From contig JADGHY010000007.1 in the NCBI GenBank assembly GCA_019683625.1, positions 1 through 21,301 of the forward strand: DNA of 21,301 bases, read 5' to 3'. Positions within the stretch are counted from its first letter, which is position 1. Each line of letters starts with the position of its first letter. This stretch comes from Thermoflavifilum sp. GTDB lineage: Bacteria > Bacteroidota > Bacteroidia > Chitinophagales > Chitinophagaceae. Position numbers and translations under genes: made by a program. Below the pieces are notes generated by a model that was given only the letters and a program-made list of their open reading frames with translations, searched no databases and had not been told where the DNA came from. Shown piece after piece: positions 14,600 to 21,301 of this stretch.

Positions 14600-15892
14600 T
14601 TACAATGAAGGGAAAGAAGAGGAATCTGCATCTGATGTTGTCCACGACACAAAGCTGTCACTATCCACCAGGTAAGCCGCTTGCTTAGCTATCCGCTCCG
14701 TTGGGGATAACCCGTTTATAACCTGCACCCAATCGGCCATCACCCTGCCCAGCTGCACCGCACGCGCATGAAACACGTCCGGAAATCGGGCGTCCTGTAC
14801 CCACACCACATCATGTTGGCCCAGATGATCAACGGCCGAACGGGGGATAAATAAACCTTTTGCCGGGCCATGATGGGGAAAAATATAGGCCCGAATGAGG
14901 CTATTCCATTTCCATCCTGCCGGCAAATCGTGCAGATATATCCTGACTTCGGCAAATTGCTGCATGTTGTCGTCGCGCATCGGAGAAATGAAGTCAATAT
15001 GGGTTTGGATACGATGAAGAGGTTGAGCTTCCTGGTAAATAGTTACCGCATAGCCGGGTTGAATCTGAGCCAGCACCTCATTGCTTACCCGCAAAATGGC
15101 CCAGGCATGGTGATGGTCTTGCACTGCTAAAATGGGAATACCGGCCTGTACATAAGCTCCTGCCAGAAAGGGAAGATGGAATTCCTGTGAAGTGGGCGAG
15201 TCCTGCGTGAACATATCTCCGTCAGGAGCTGTAAGCATGCCCGAAGCCGGACTCTTTATGGTAAAAGCCATGACGGGTTGCAGGCTTGTTTTTACTTTTT
15301 GCAATTCTCCCGGCAACATCCCCTGGTTGATGAGGTTTTGTGCAAGCGAAGACATCAACACCGTATCGTGCAGGCGAATGGCCTGAATCCAATTCCTTTG
15401 CAAGGCAAGCAATTCAGGACTGTACACACGCATCAGCGCTTGTCCGGCTTGCACAGATGTGTACAAGGCATTGACATACAAAGTCTCGATTCGGCCCGTG
15501 ACACGGGAAGTGATGGTGCGACTGTATCGCGGATCAAAGCTTAAATATCCAAAAGCCTGCAGCGTGTCTGCCACCGGAGATTGACGGGGAACCACCGTTG
15601 CCAGATCTCCTACCACGGTTTGTGTAACCGGTTGTTCAAGGAAATGCAGCATGCTATCCCTTTCCACCTGAGCCGAATCTTCCGAGGGTGCTTCATGCTC
15701 AGCGGCCTGAGGCTGAAGCGTCATGCCACAAATAGGACATTGGCCCGGATGATCCCTGCGAATCTGGAGATGCATAGGGCAAACATAGACGCTCTTAGGC
15801 GATGCATTCTGCCTTGCAGCAGGCGTTTGCGGAAGGGAGTTACAGCCTGCTATTCCCCAAAGTATCCAAAACAGGAAAAAATATGTGCGCAT
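14600..15892 (-). CDS. RND efflux periplasmic adaptor 1 with heavy-metal-binding domain (CusB-like)
   Basis: A 430-residue lipoprotein adaptor of a heavy-metal RND system. The start at 15892 gives the signal TYFFLFWILWGIAGC with lipidated Cys17; an upstream TTG frame overlapping tolC is less likely. Residues 36-61 are a heavy-metal-binding domain (HMBD) of the YVCPMH...CPICGM type, with Cys38, His41, Cys52 and Cys55 as probable ligands. The CusB-like core follows: ITSRVTGRIETLYVNALYTS, then MRVYSPELLALQRNW (hairpin entry) and FTIKSPASGMLTAP (second lipoyl half). Barrel and membrane-proximal domains follow to the C-terminus. HMBD adaptors typically pair with CusA/CzcA pumps. It starts 13 bp after the tolC-type gene and is followed by adaptor 2. 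Confidence 0.9.
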   Translation of the reverse strand: MRTYFFLFWILWGIAGCNSLPQTPAARQNASPKSVYVCPMHLQIRRDHPGQCPICGMTLQPQAAEHEAPSEDSAQVERDSMLHFLEQPVTQTVVGDLATVVPRQSPVADTLQAFGYLSFDPRYSRTITSRVTGRIETLYVNALYTSVQAGQALMRVYSPELLALQRNWIQAIRLHDTVLMSSLAQNLINQGMLPGELQKVKTSLQPVMAFTIKSPASGMLTAPDGDMFTQDSPTSQEFHLPFLAGAYVQAGIPILAVQDHHHAWAILRVSNEVLAQIQPGYAVTIYQEAQPLHRIQTHIDFISPMRDDNMQQFAEVRIYLHDLPAGWKWNSLIRAYIFPHHGPAKGLFIPRSAVDHLGQHDVVWVQDARFPDVFHARAVQLGRVMADWVQVINGLSPTERIAKQAAYLVDSDSFVSWTTSDADSSSFPSL

Positions 15893-15905
15893 GGTTATTG
15901 GTTTT

Positions 15906-17186
15906 TTATTGTTCAAAAGCAGCCAGTAATGCGATATGTGTATGGAGATATTCTCGTTGCAGATTCAAGTAATCGTTTTGTTTCGCTGCCCATTCTTCCC
16001 AGGCTTGGAGCGTTTCAAACACCTGTCCGGTGGTTTCGCTTAGGTTCTGCAAATAGGTCATATAGGTTTGCCGATAAGCAGGCAGAATCTCCTGCCGGTA
16101 GTTTTGCATTTGTTGTTGCAAGGATTGCAAATGAGCATGAAGACTGGCAATCTCTGCCTGTGCTTCAAACAATTGGGCTTGCTGTTGTTGGGAAATAACC
16201 TGTATTTCTGCCTGTATGCTCAAAGCCTGCTGGCGTTGGCTTGTAGCAGCCCAGGGCCAAGCAGGCAAAGCAATCATGGCCATCAGATTATACATATACA
16301 TGCCACCAGCCATGCGCATATTATCCCAGCTAAACGTTAACCTAGGTTTTAATTCTGCCAGCACCATTTGTCGTTGCCAGTCCAGGCTCACCTGTTGATG
16401 GGTGAGCAGCCGCAGGTCGGCCCGTTGTTTGAGCAAATGCGTGGTATCCTTTCCTGCCACGGCCGTTTCTGCGAGAGGCCATTGGGTGGTATCGATGCGC
16501 AAATCCTCTCCTATAGGTTTATTCATTAAACCATTCAGCACAGCCTTGTTTTCAACTATTAGGCTTTGCAGGGAAATTCCCTGATTGTGCAGATCAGCCA
16601 GCTTTTCACGTATGCGATAGATATCGGCCGGTTGTGCCTTGTTGTATGCCAGCTGTTTTTCCAAGATATCCATCAGCAAATGAAGTTGTGCTTCCTGCTC
16701 ATGGACGATGCTAAGCTGATGTTCATAGATCCATATATCCACATAAGCTGTGCGGGCGCGCATACGCAGCTGATTGCGCAATGAGGCTTGTTCATCAGCA
16801 TATACGGGTATAAGGGATTGATAATAATGTGCTTCGGCCCGTTGCCGGCCAAAGACAGGCAGCATTTGCTGCGCGCGGATCATAGGCATCTTGCGTGCCA
16901 TGTCACTTTCCTGTTTGCCTGAACCCGGGTAAGGGAATTCCGTCAGGCCTAAGCCCAGTTCCGGAGCAGGCCATGCTTTGGCCGCATTTGCCATATTCCG
17001 GGATGCTTGTTGTTTATATGTATATTGCCGCAAGCTTGCATTTCGCTGATCGATGCTATCGAGTATCTGTTGCAGATCCAGTGTCTGCGCATAACCAACA
17101 GGTGCATAGATAGCAAGGATTGTCAACCAAGCCGCACCGATAGCCATCCAGCGGGCAAGCCGATATATAAAGGACAAGATGTTCAT
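15906..17186 (-). CDS. TolC-family outer-membrane efflux protein (CusC-like)
   Basis: A 426-residue outer-membrane channel subunit. The start at 17186 yields a signal peptide (RLARWMAIGAAWLTILAI...GYAQT); the frame runs up to 17231 but would overlap the pump gene and put a polar tail before the signal. The mature part is long, Gln/Ala-rich and helical, as in TolC proteins. Two repeats are recognisable: the first from LDLQQILDSIDQRNASLRQY, the second from LRLLTHQQVSLDWQRQMVLAELKPRLTFSW. Coiled-coil stretches such as QQQQAQLFEAQAEIASL follow. Neighbouring adaptors and pump imply it forms the exit duct of a Cus-type metal efflux complex. It begins 41 bp after the pump's stop. Confidence 0.9.
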   Translation of the reverse strand: MNILSFIYRLARWMAIGAAWLTILAIYAPVGYAQTLDLQQILDSIDQRNASLRQYTYKQQASRNMANAAKAWPAPELGLGLTEFPYPGSGKQESDMARKMPMIRAQQMLPVFGRQRAEAHYYQSLIPVYADEQASLRNQLRMRARTAYVDIWIYEHQLSIVHEQEAQLHLLMDILEKQLAYNKAQPADIYRIREKLADLHNQGISLQSLIVENKAVLNGLMNKPIGEDLRIDTTQWPLAETAVAGKDTTHLLKQRADLRLLTHQQVSLDWQRQMVLAELKPRLTFSWDNMRMAGGMYMYNLMAMIALPAWPWAATSQRQQALSIQAEIQVISQQQQAQLFEAQAEIASLHAHLQSLQQQMQNYRQEILPAYRQTYMTYLQNLSETTGQVFETLQAWEEWAAKQNDYLNLQREYLHTHIALLAAFEQ

Positions 17187-17227
17187 AGCTGTCTGTTTTT
17201 GATTGACATGCAACAAAATTGTGCTGC

Positions 17228-19126
17228 TCACGCTTCGGGCAGCCGAATCCTGCCATGATGTTTGAGCTCGTGCACTTTAAACATGTGATATACTACTGGC
17301 ATAACCAACAGCACACAAATAGCCGAAGTGATCACACCACCAATCATCGGCAAGGCAATGGGGCGCATCAGTTCCACACCCGTTCCTGTTGACCACAATA
17401 CCGGCACAAGTCCTAACAACGCAATCCATACCGTCATGAGCTTGGGTCTTAGCCTGCGTACCGCTCCTTCGATCACGAAATGTTCAACTGCGGTCTCGTC
17501 AATATCTTGTCCTCTTTCCCTGATCATGCGGTGCATGGCCTCGTCCAGATAGATGATCATGACTACTCCCGTTTCAATGACTAATCCAAACAGGGCAATG
17601 AATCCTACTGCCACGGCAACAGACAGATGAGCTCCCCAGGCATACACCATAAAAATGCCGCCCATCAGACCAAAAGGCACTGTGAGCAATACATTTAAGG
17701 TGTGCTGCCAATTGTTGAACGTGAAATACAACAGTATCCCGATGAGCAGCAATACCAGCGGAATGATCAGCTGCAAGGTGCGTTTGGCATGCATTTGATT
17801 CTCCCATTCGCCGCTCCATTCCAGAAAATAGCCTGAGGGAAGCTGTACAGATTGCCTGACTTTCCGGATGGCTTCTTCTACCACGCTGCCAACATCCCTG
17901 CCCCGCACATTGAACAGTACTGTTCCCCGCAAAAGGGCATTCTCACTGTTGATCATAGCCGGTCCCTCGCTCAATTCAATGCGGGCAAGCGCCTGGAGCG
18001 GCACCGGGCCATGTGGGGTTTGCACGGGCAATTGTTTGATTTTATCCAGATTATCCCGCCAATCCTGCGCCAGGCGAACATTGATGGAAAAACGTTCCCG
18101 CCCCATCACCATCTGGCTTACCGAGGCGCCGCCAAGCGCATATTCAATAACCTGATTAATGGTTTCTTCTGAAATCCCGTAACGCCCCAGGGCCTCTTTT
18201 CGGATGGTGATGTCTAAAAACTTTCCACCGGAAAGCGGCTCGGAATATAGATCCACCACACCAGGGATGTGCTGCAATACATCGGCAATATGTTGTTCAA
18301 TCCGGTACAGGGTATCGAGTTGGGTACCAAATAGTTTCACCCCCACATCGGTTCGGATGCCCTTATTCAGCATGTTGATGCGGTTGATGATGGGTTGTGT
18401 CCAGCCATTGGTTACACCCGGTATCTGCAGTTTGCGATTCAATTCCCGAATTAAACTATCGCGTGTGACGCCCTTGCGCCATTGGCTTTTGGGTTTTAAT
18501 TGGATGATGGTTTCAATCATATTCATGGGTGCCGGATCTGTAGCAGACGCGATGCGGCCGGCTTTTCCCAACACATGGCTCACCTCAGGCACCGAAGCAA
18601 TAATCTTATCCTGAATTTGAAGCAAGCGTTTCATTTCAGCATAAGACGCATCGGGCAAAGCCACAGGCATAAACAACAAGGTACCTTCATTAAGGGGAGG
18701 CATGAATTCCCGGCCTAGCCTGCTCCACAATACCAGCGAAAACAGCAGCGCCAGCAGGTTAAGCCCAAGGGTGGTTTTATGATGTCGCAAACACCATCGC
18801 AACACGGGTTCATAGATCTTCACGAAAAAACGGCTCACCGGATTTTGCATTTCGGGGCGCATGCGTCCTTTCATGAAGAAGGTCATCAACACCGGTACCC
18901 AGGTAATGGTGAGCAACATAGAACTGATCATGACCCATGTTTTGGTCCATGCCAGTGGATGAAAAAGCCTGCCTTCCTGGCCTGTGAGCAGGAATACCGG
19001 CAAAAAGGATATGCCGATGATGAGAATGGAATTAAAAACAGGCATTCCCACCTGTCGGGCTGCTGCTTCTATCACAGCCAGACGCCTTTCTCTATCTGTA
19101 GATGCATTTTTTGTTGCCATGATCAA
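17228..19126 (-). CDS. cusA: CusA/CzcA-type RND pump, C-terminal part (separated by an in-frame stop)
   Basis: 632 residues if read from the TTG at 19126, 630 from the ATG at 19120. It is in the same frame as the N-terminal part and directly follows its TGA. It contains TM5-TM12 and the second periplasmic porter half. TM5-6 start at MPVFNSILIIGISFLPVFLL, followed by GQEGRLFHPLAWTKTWVM. The porter region begins GREFMPPLNEGTLLFMPVAL, with Met-bearing motifs ATDPAPMNMIETIIQLKP and INRINMLNKGIRTDVGVKL that resemble the Cu/Ag-type CusA rather than the Zn/Co-type CzcA. It ends with the TM10-12 block (FIALFGLVIETGVVMIIYLD ... RPIALPMIGGVITSAICVL). If made separately it would have its N-terminus in the cytoplasm, as the native loop does. 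Confidence 0.85.
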   Translation of the reverse strand: MIMATKNASTDRERRLAVIEAAARQVGMPVFNSILIIGISFLPVFLLTGQEGRLFHPLAWTKTWVMISSMLLTITWVPVLMTFFMKGRMRPEMQNPVSRFFVKIYEPVLRWCLRHHKTTLGLNLLALLFSLVLWSRLGREFMPPLNEGTLLFMPVALPDASYAEMKRLLQIQDKIIASVPEVSHVLGKAGRIASATDPAPMNMIETIIQLKPKSQWRKGVTRDSLIRELNRKLQIPGVTNGWTQPIINRINMLNKGIRTDVGVKLFGTQLDTLYRIEQHIADVLQHIPGVVDLYSEPLSGGKFLDITIRKEALGRYGISEETINQVIEYALGGASVSQMVMGRERFSINVRLAQDWRDNLDKIKQLPVQTPHGPVPLQALARIELSEGPAMINSENALLRGTVLFNVRGRDVGSVVEEAIRKVRQSVQLPSGYFLEWSGEWENQMHAKRTLQLIIPLVLLLIGILLYFTFNNWQHTLNVLLTVPFGLMGGIFMVYAWGAHLSVAVAVGFIALFGLVIETGVVMIIYLDEAMHRMIRERGQDIDETAVEHFVIEGAVRRLRPKLMTVWIALLGLVPVLWSTGTGVELMRPIALPMIGGVITSAICVLLVMPVVYHMFKVHELKHHGRIRLPEA

Positions 19127-19129
19127 TCA
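19127..19129 (-). other. cusA: In-frame TGA interrupting the CusA-like reading frame
   Basis: On the minus strand the codons run GAA AAC TGA TTG ATC ATG GCA. The frame is open on both sides, and RND homology continues from HRHLSE to RERRLAVIEAAARQVG. Removing the stop gives one 1051-codon frame, the normal CusA length. Single-base change could produce it from Trp, Arg, Gly, Cys, Leu or Ser codons. Other genes here end in TGA normally, so the code is standard. Confidence 0.9.
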
Positions 19130-20383
19130 GTTTTCCGATAAATGACGATGGGCATTTTCAATCATCACAATGGCATTATCTGCAATCACGCCAATAGCAA
19201 TGGCAATCCCACTGAGCGACATGATGTTGGAATTAAATCCCATCGCATGAATGAAAATGAAGCTGATGGCTACGGCCATAGGAATAGTGAAAATGGCCAC
19301 CAAAGCGCTTCTGATATGAAATAAAAACACCGTGATGACAAGGGAAACCAACACCAGCTCTTCTAACAGGGTGTGTTTGATGCTGTCAATTGCCGATTCA
19401 ATCAGCGTGCTCCGGTCATAGGCAATATGAAATTGCACACCGGGTGGAAGGCCTTCCTGCACTTGTTTCATTTTTGCTTTTACGGCACGAATCACCTGAT
19501 CGGCATTGGCACCGTTGCGCATAATCACTACACCTCCTACGGCTTCTCCTTGGCCATTTTCATCCACCACACCCAGGCGATGATCGCCACCCATCTGCAC
19601 CCAGGCAATATCTTTCAACAGGATGGGCGTGTTGCCTGCTGTGGCCACAGGAATATCTTCCAGATCCCGGATGCCTCTTAAATACCCCAATCCCCGAATC
19701 ACATAATTGGCTCCGTTCAGGTCTATTACGCTTCCTCCCACGTCGCGATTGTTGTTGCGAATGGCGTCCAACACCTGTTCCAGCGTGAGATGATAATAGG
19801 TGAGTTTATGCGGATCGAGGCGCACCTGATATTGGGGCTGAAACCCTCCAAATGAAGCCACTTCACTTACACCGGGTACATCCTGCAAGGCAAACTTCAC
19901 ATACCAATCCTGCATGGTGCGTAGCGTGCCAAGATCATATCCCCGGCCTTTTAGGGTATACCAAAATACTTGCCCAACTCCCGTAGCATCGGGGCCCAGG
20001 GTGGGCACCACATCTGGCGGAAGCTGCCGTTGTGCATAACTTAATCTCTCCAACACCCGGCTCCGCGCCCAATACAGGTCAGTACCATTTTCAAATACCA
20101 CATAAATAAAACTCATGCCGAACATGGACGTAGCCCGAATGTCTTTAACCCCGGGAATACCTTGCAGGCTGCTAACCAGAGGAAAGCTTACCTGGTCTTC
20201 CATCACCTGAGGACCCCGACCAGGCCATTCTGTAAATACAATCACCTGCACATCCGATAAATCGGGTATAGCATCAACCGGCGTTTGGAATAAGCAGTAT
20301 ATCCCGTATGCCGTGAGTCCAAGCGCTGTCATGACCACCGCAAACCGATGGCGGATGGACCATGAAATAATATGATTAATCAT
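19127..20383 (-). CDS. cusA: CusA/CzcA-type RND pump, N-terminal part (ends at premature in-frame stop)
   Basis: 418 residues from the ATG at 20383 (MINHIISWSIRHRFAV, the usual CusA beginning; the frame is open to 20416). It has TM1 at about 12-30, then the PVDAIPDLSDVQVIVFTEWPG stretch and the PN1/PN2 porter subdomains. TM2-TM4 follow the DRSTLIESAIDSIKHTLLEE segment. TM4 contains GIAIAIGVIADNAIVMIENA, whose Asp402 matches the proton-relay Asp of CusA. The protein stops at HRHLSEN, just after TM4, in the predicted cytoplasmic TM4-TM5 loop; the rest of the pump continues in frame from 19126. Role: proton-driven Cu(I)/Ag(I) (or related metal) export from the inner membrane and periplasm. Alone this fragment is not a complete pump. 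The HYC_CC_PP gene ends 78 bp upstream. Confidence 0.88.
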   Translation of the reverse strand: MINHIISWSIRHRFAVVMTALGLTAYGIYCLFQTPVDAIPDLSDVQVIVFTEWPGRGPQVMEDQVSFPLVSSLQGIPGVKDIRATSMFGMSFIYVVFENGTDLYWARSRVLERLSYAQRQLPPDVVPTLGPDATGVGQVFWYTLKGRGYDLGTLRTMQDWYVKFALQDVPGVSEVASFGGFQPQYQVRLDPHKLTYYHLTLEQVLDAIRNNNRDVGGSVIDLNGANYVIRGLGYLRGIRDLEDIPVATAGNTPILLKDIAWVQMGGDHRLGVVDENGQGEAVGGVVIMRNGANADQVIRAVKAKMKQVQEGLPPGVQFHIAYDRSTLIESAIDSIKHTLLEELVLVSLVITVFLFHIRSALVAIFTIPMAVAISFIFIHAMGFNSNIMSLSGIAIAIGVIADNAIVMIENAHRHLSEN

Positions 20384-20461
20384 ACGTCTGCTGATAAGAT
20401 ATCTGATGAAAAACAAGAATCCTTTTCTGAACCCATGGGGATCAGCGAAAAAGGAACGATA

Positions 20462-20833
20462 TCAAATCAGCCAAATCTGATGTAAGACAAAGAGTGGGGG
20501 GGAATTAGACAGGGAAACTTCTTGCGTGGGGATGAGCTTCCGCGAAAAGAAGCTGGCTGTAGAAAAATGCAGCAAAGGGAGTTGGGGTAAAAAAACATCT
20601 ATGGGCCAGTATACAAAAATACTCCCCTGATGAGCATCCTGCAGTTTAATGTATTTCGTGAAGTCCTGGCAACAGGCTTCCTGGATTTGCGGAATGGTAT
20701 ATGAAGAACGGGGCAGGCCTATGGTGAGTTTCACCACATCGAGCCGGCCGCAGCAAAAATGTGCAGATATGGCCATACCACTGATCGCGATAAGGTAAAT
20801 GCTCAACAGTGATATGGCCAGCCTGCGTCTCAT
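20462..20833 (-). CDS. HYC_CC_PP-family small membrane or periplasmic protein
   Basis: A 123-residue protein, start ATG at 20833 (the frame extends to 20932 but overlaps the HMA gene and lacks a signal there). Basic residues, MRRR, precede a hydrophobic signal or anchor (LAISLLSIYLIAISGMAISA). Directly after it come HFCC (25-28), then EACCQD (Cys54, Cys55), and near the end SPP (111-113). This H-[YF]-C / CC / PP layout is what defines the HYC_CC_PP proteins of Bacteroidota, which are of unknown function. The four Cys and a His on the periplasmic side, plus the position between a metallochaperone (10 bp upstream) and the RND pump, suggest metal binding or sensing (inference). Confidence 0.72.
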   Translation of the reverse strand: MRRRLAISLLSIYLIAISGMAISAHFCCGRLDVVKLTIGLPRSSYTIPQIQEACCQDFTKYIKLQDAHQGSIFVYWPIDVFLPQLPLLHFSTASFFSRKLIPTQEVSLSNSPPLFVLHQIWLI

Positions 20834-20843
20834 GGTCGTGCAA

Positions 20844-21143
20844 TTATTGGCAGCAAGATTTTTTGTGCGAAAACCATTTTTGAAAAAAAGAAGGTTTTTT
20901 GGCCGCAACCTGCGTATCCTGATTTTGATCAACCAGTTCGGAAAGGCTATAGCGGCCCTTCTGGCTCACGGCTTCCTGCAGCCGGGAAAGCGGGAGTTCT
21001 TCTTCCATGCTCACCACGGCCTGCGCAGGCGACAAGCTCACCTGCACGTCAATCACACCAGGTATATTTTGCAACGCTTGCTTCACATTCTCTACACAAC
21101 CTGCACAATGCATACCTTGTATTTGGAATATTTTCACTTGCAT
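20844..21143 (-). CDS. HMA-domain metallochaperone (CopZ-like) with extra Cys-pair tail
   Basis: A 99-residue soluble protein. Residues 1-68 are a heavy-metal-associated (HMA) domain with FQIQGMHCAGCVENVKQAL; Cys13 and Cys16 form the MxCxxC Cu(I) site, followed by IPGVIDVQVSLSPAQAVVSM as in CopZ/Atx1 folds. Beyond the domain is a 30-residue basic, aromatic tail (FFQKWFSHKKSCCQ) ending in Cys97-Cys98, not part of the usual CopZ. It is the first gene of the efflux operon, preceded by a -7 element, and would bind cytosolic Cu(I)/Ag(I), perhaps delivering it to the pump or a regulator. The start at 21143 is an ATG; the frame's earlier TTG at 21149 is unnecessary. Confidence 0.9.
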   Translation of the reverse strand: MQVKIFQIQGMHCAGCVENVKQALQNIPGVIDVQVSLSPAQAVVSMEEELPLSRLQEAVSQKGRYSLSELVDQNQDTQVAAKKPSFFQKWFSHKKSCCQ

Positions 21144-21161
21144 GCTCAACAGATTTTACCA

Positions 21162-21169
21162 CAAAGTTA
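21162..21169 (-). promoter_or_regulatory. Bacteroidota -7 promoter element (TAACTTTG) of the metal-efflux operon
   Basis: On the minus strand TAACTTTG matches TAnnTTTG, 18 bp before the ATG of the HMA gene. It lies within the 80-bp gap after the response-regulator gene, so the efflux operon can be transcribed separately. No unambiguous -33 TTTG and no clear metal-responsive palindrome was seen in this short gap. Confidence 0.55.
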
Positions 21170-21223
21170 TCTACAAAACATGCGATTCACTTTTACATCA
21201 TTTGGAGCTGCCATTACAAATAT

Positions 21224-21301
21224 TTACGCTTCATCCCCATCGGTAAACTTATACCCTACGCCCCGTACGGAATGAAAATATTTGGGATGGCGACTGTCTT
21301 C
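21224..21301 (-). CDS. OmpR/PhoB-family response regulator (partial, C-terminal 25 residues)
   Basis: Only the last 25 codons and a TAA are inside the window; the gene continues beyond the right edge. The fragment reads SRHPKYFHSVRGVGYKFTDG, which is the signature C-terminal wing of OmpR-type winged-helix response regulators (HP.YI.TVRGVGYKF). It lies on the same strand as, and 80 bp upstream of, the HMA chaperone and pump genes. A CusR-like role in controlling the efflux operon is plausible but cannot be tested from this fragment. Domain identity is firm; target is inference. Confidence 0.85.
   Translation of the reverse strand, partial: EDSRHPKYFHSVRGVGYKFTDGDEA

Noticed and set aside
15581..16198. 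205-codon plus-strand frame across the adaptor 1 / TolC junction
   Set aside because: It is antisense to two well supported genes and has no recognisable content.
19127..19129. TGA read as an amino acid (code change or selenocysteine)
   Set aside because: Other genes here stop at TGA, RND pumps have no selenocysteine at this position, and no SECIS-like hairpin was evident next to it.
17228..20383. Frameshift as the cause of the split pump
   Set aside because: Both parts are in exactly the same frame, separated by a single stop codon.

Overview
The window is about half GC. It looks like a chromosomal piece from a member of the Bacteroidota, probably of the Chitinophagaceae/Chitinophagales type. 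The evidence is the gene families present (a HYC_CC_PP-type small protein, a Bacteroidota-style LysE protein, a GH3 acyl-amido-synthetase-like enzyme, and a NagZ plus serine-hydrolase fusion) and the repeated Bacteroidota -7 promoter element TAnnTTTG just upstream of start codons. The taxon is inferred; no 16S or other marker is present. No tRNA, rRNA, CRISPR array or insertion sequence was seen.

Layout. Positions 1-1830 (minus): an inositol-monophosphatase-family phosphatase followed by thiamine-phosphate kinase thiL, which runs off the left edge. Positions 1898-3049 (plus, divergent): a family-2 glycosyltransferase with an odd, possibly degenerate C-terminal extension. Positions 3050-3322: a gap with a weak terminator candidate and a promoter. 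Positions 3323-5558 (plus): a GH3-type acyl-adenylating enzyme and a LysE-family exporter, spaced as an operon. Positions 5552-9674 (minus): a long secreted two-domain enzyme (NagZ-like beta-N-acetylhexosaminidase plus SxxK serine hydrolase) and then a LacI-family regulator. Positions 9752-12787 (plus): mutL and an uncharacterised exported protein.

Positions 12794-21143 (minus) hold a metal-efflux region. In transcription order it contains an HMA-domain metallochaperone, a HYC_CC_PP small membrane protein, a CusA-type RND pump, a TolC-type outer-membrane protein, two consecutive periplasmic adaptors (the first with an HMBD metal-binding domain, the second Met-rich at both ends) and, after a 244-bp gap, a DUF302 protein. 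The C-terminus of an OmpR-type response regulator enters from the right edge and could belong to the controlling two-component system. The gene set and the Met-containing signatures point to Cu(I)/Ag(I) export across both membranes.

The most striking feature is an in-frame TGA that divides the CusA-like pump into a 418-residue N-part and a C-part of about 630 residues. The break falls in the predicted cytoplasmic loop between TM4 and TM5, with a TTG directly after the stop and an ATG six bases after it. The two parts plus the stop codon add up to a normal CusA length and show no other lesion. This is either a fresh nonsense mutation or sequence error, or a naturally split RND transporter.

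A second theme is start-site architecture. Six genes have a TAnnTTTG element 4 to 30 bp before the start codon. In three of them the gap is only 4-7 bp, which predicts leaderless or nearly leaderless transcripts and settles start choices.
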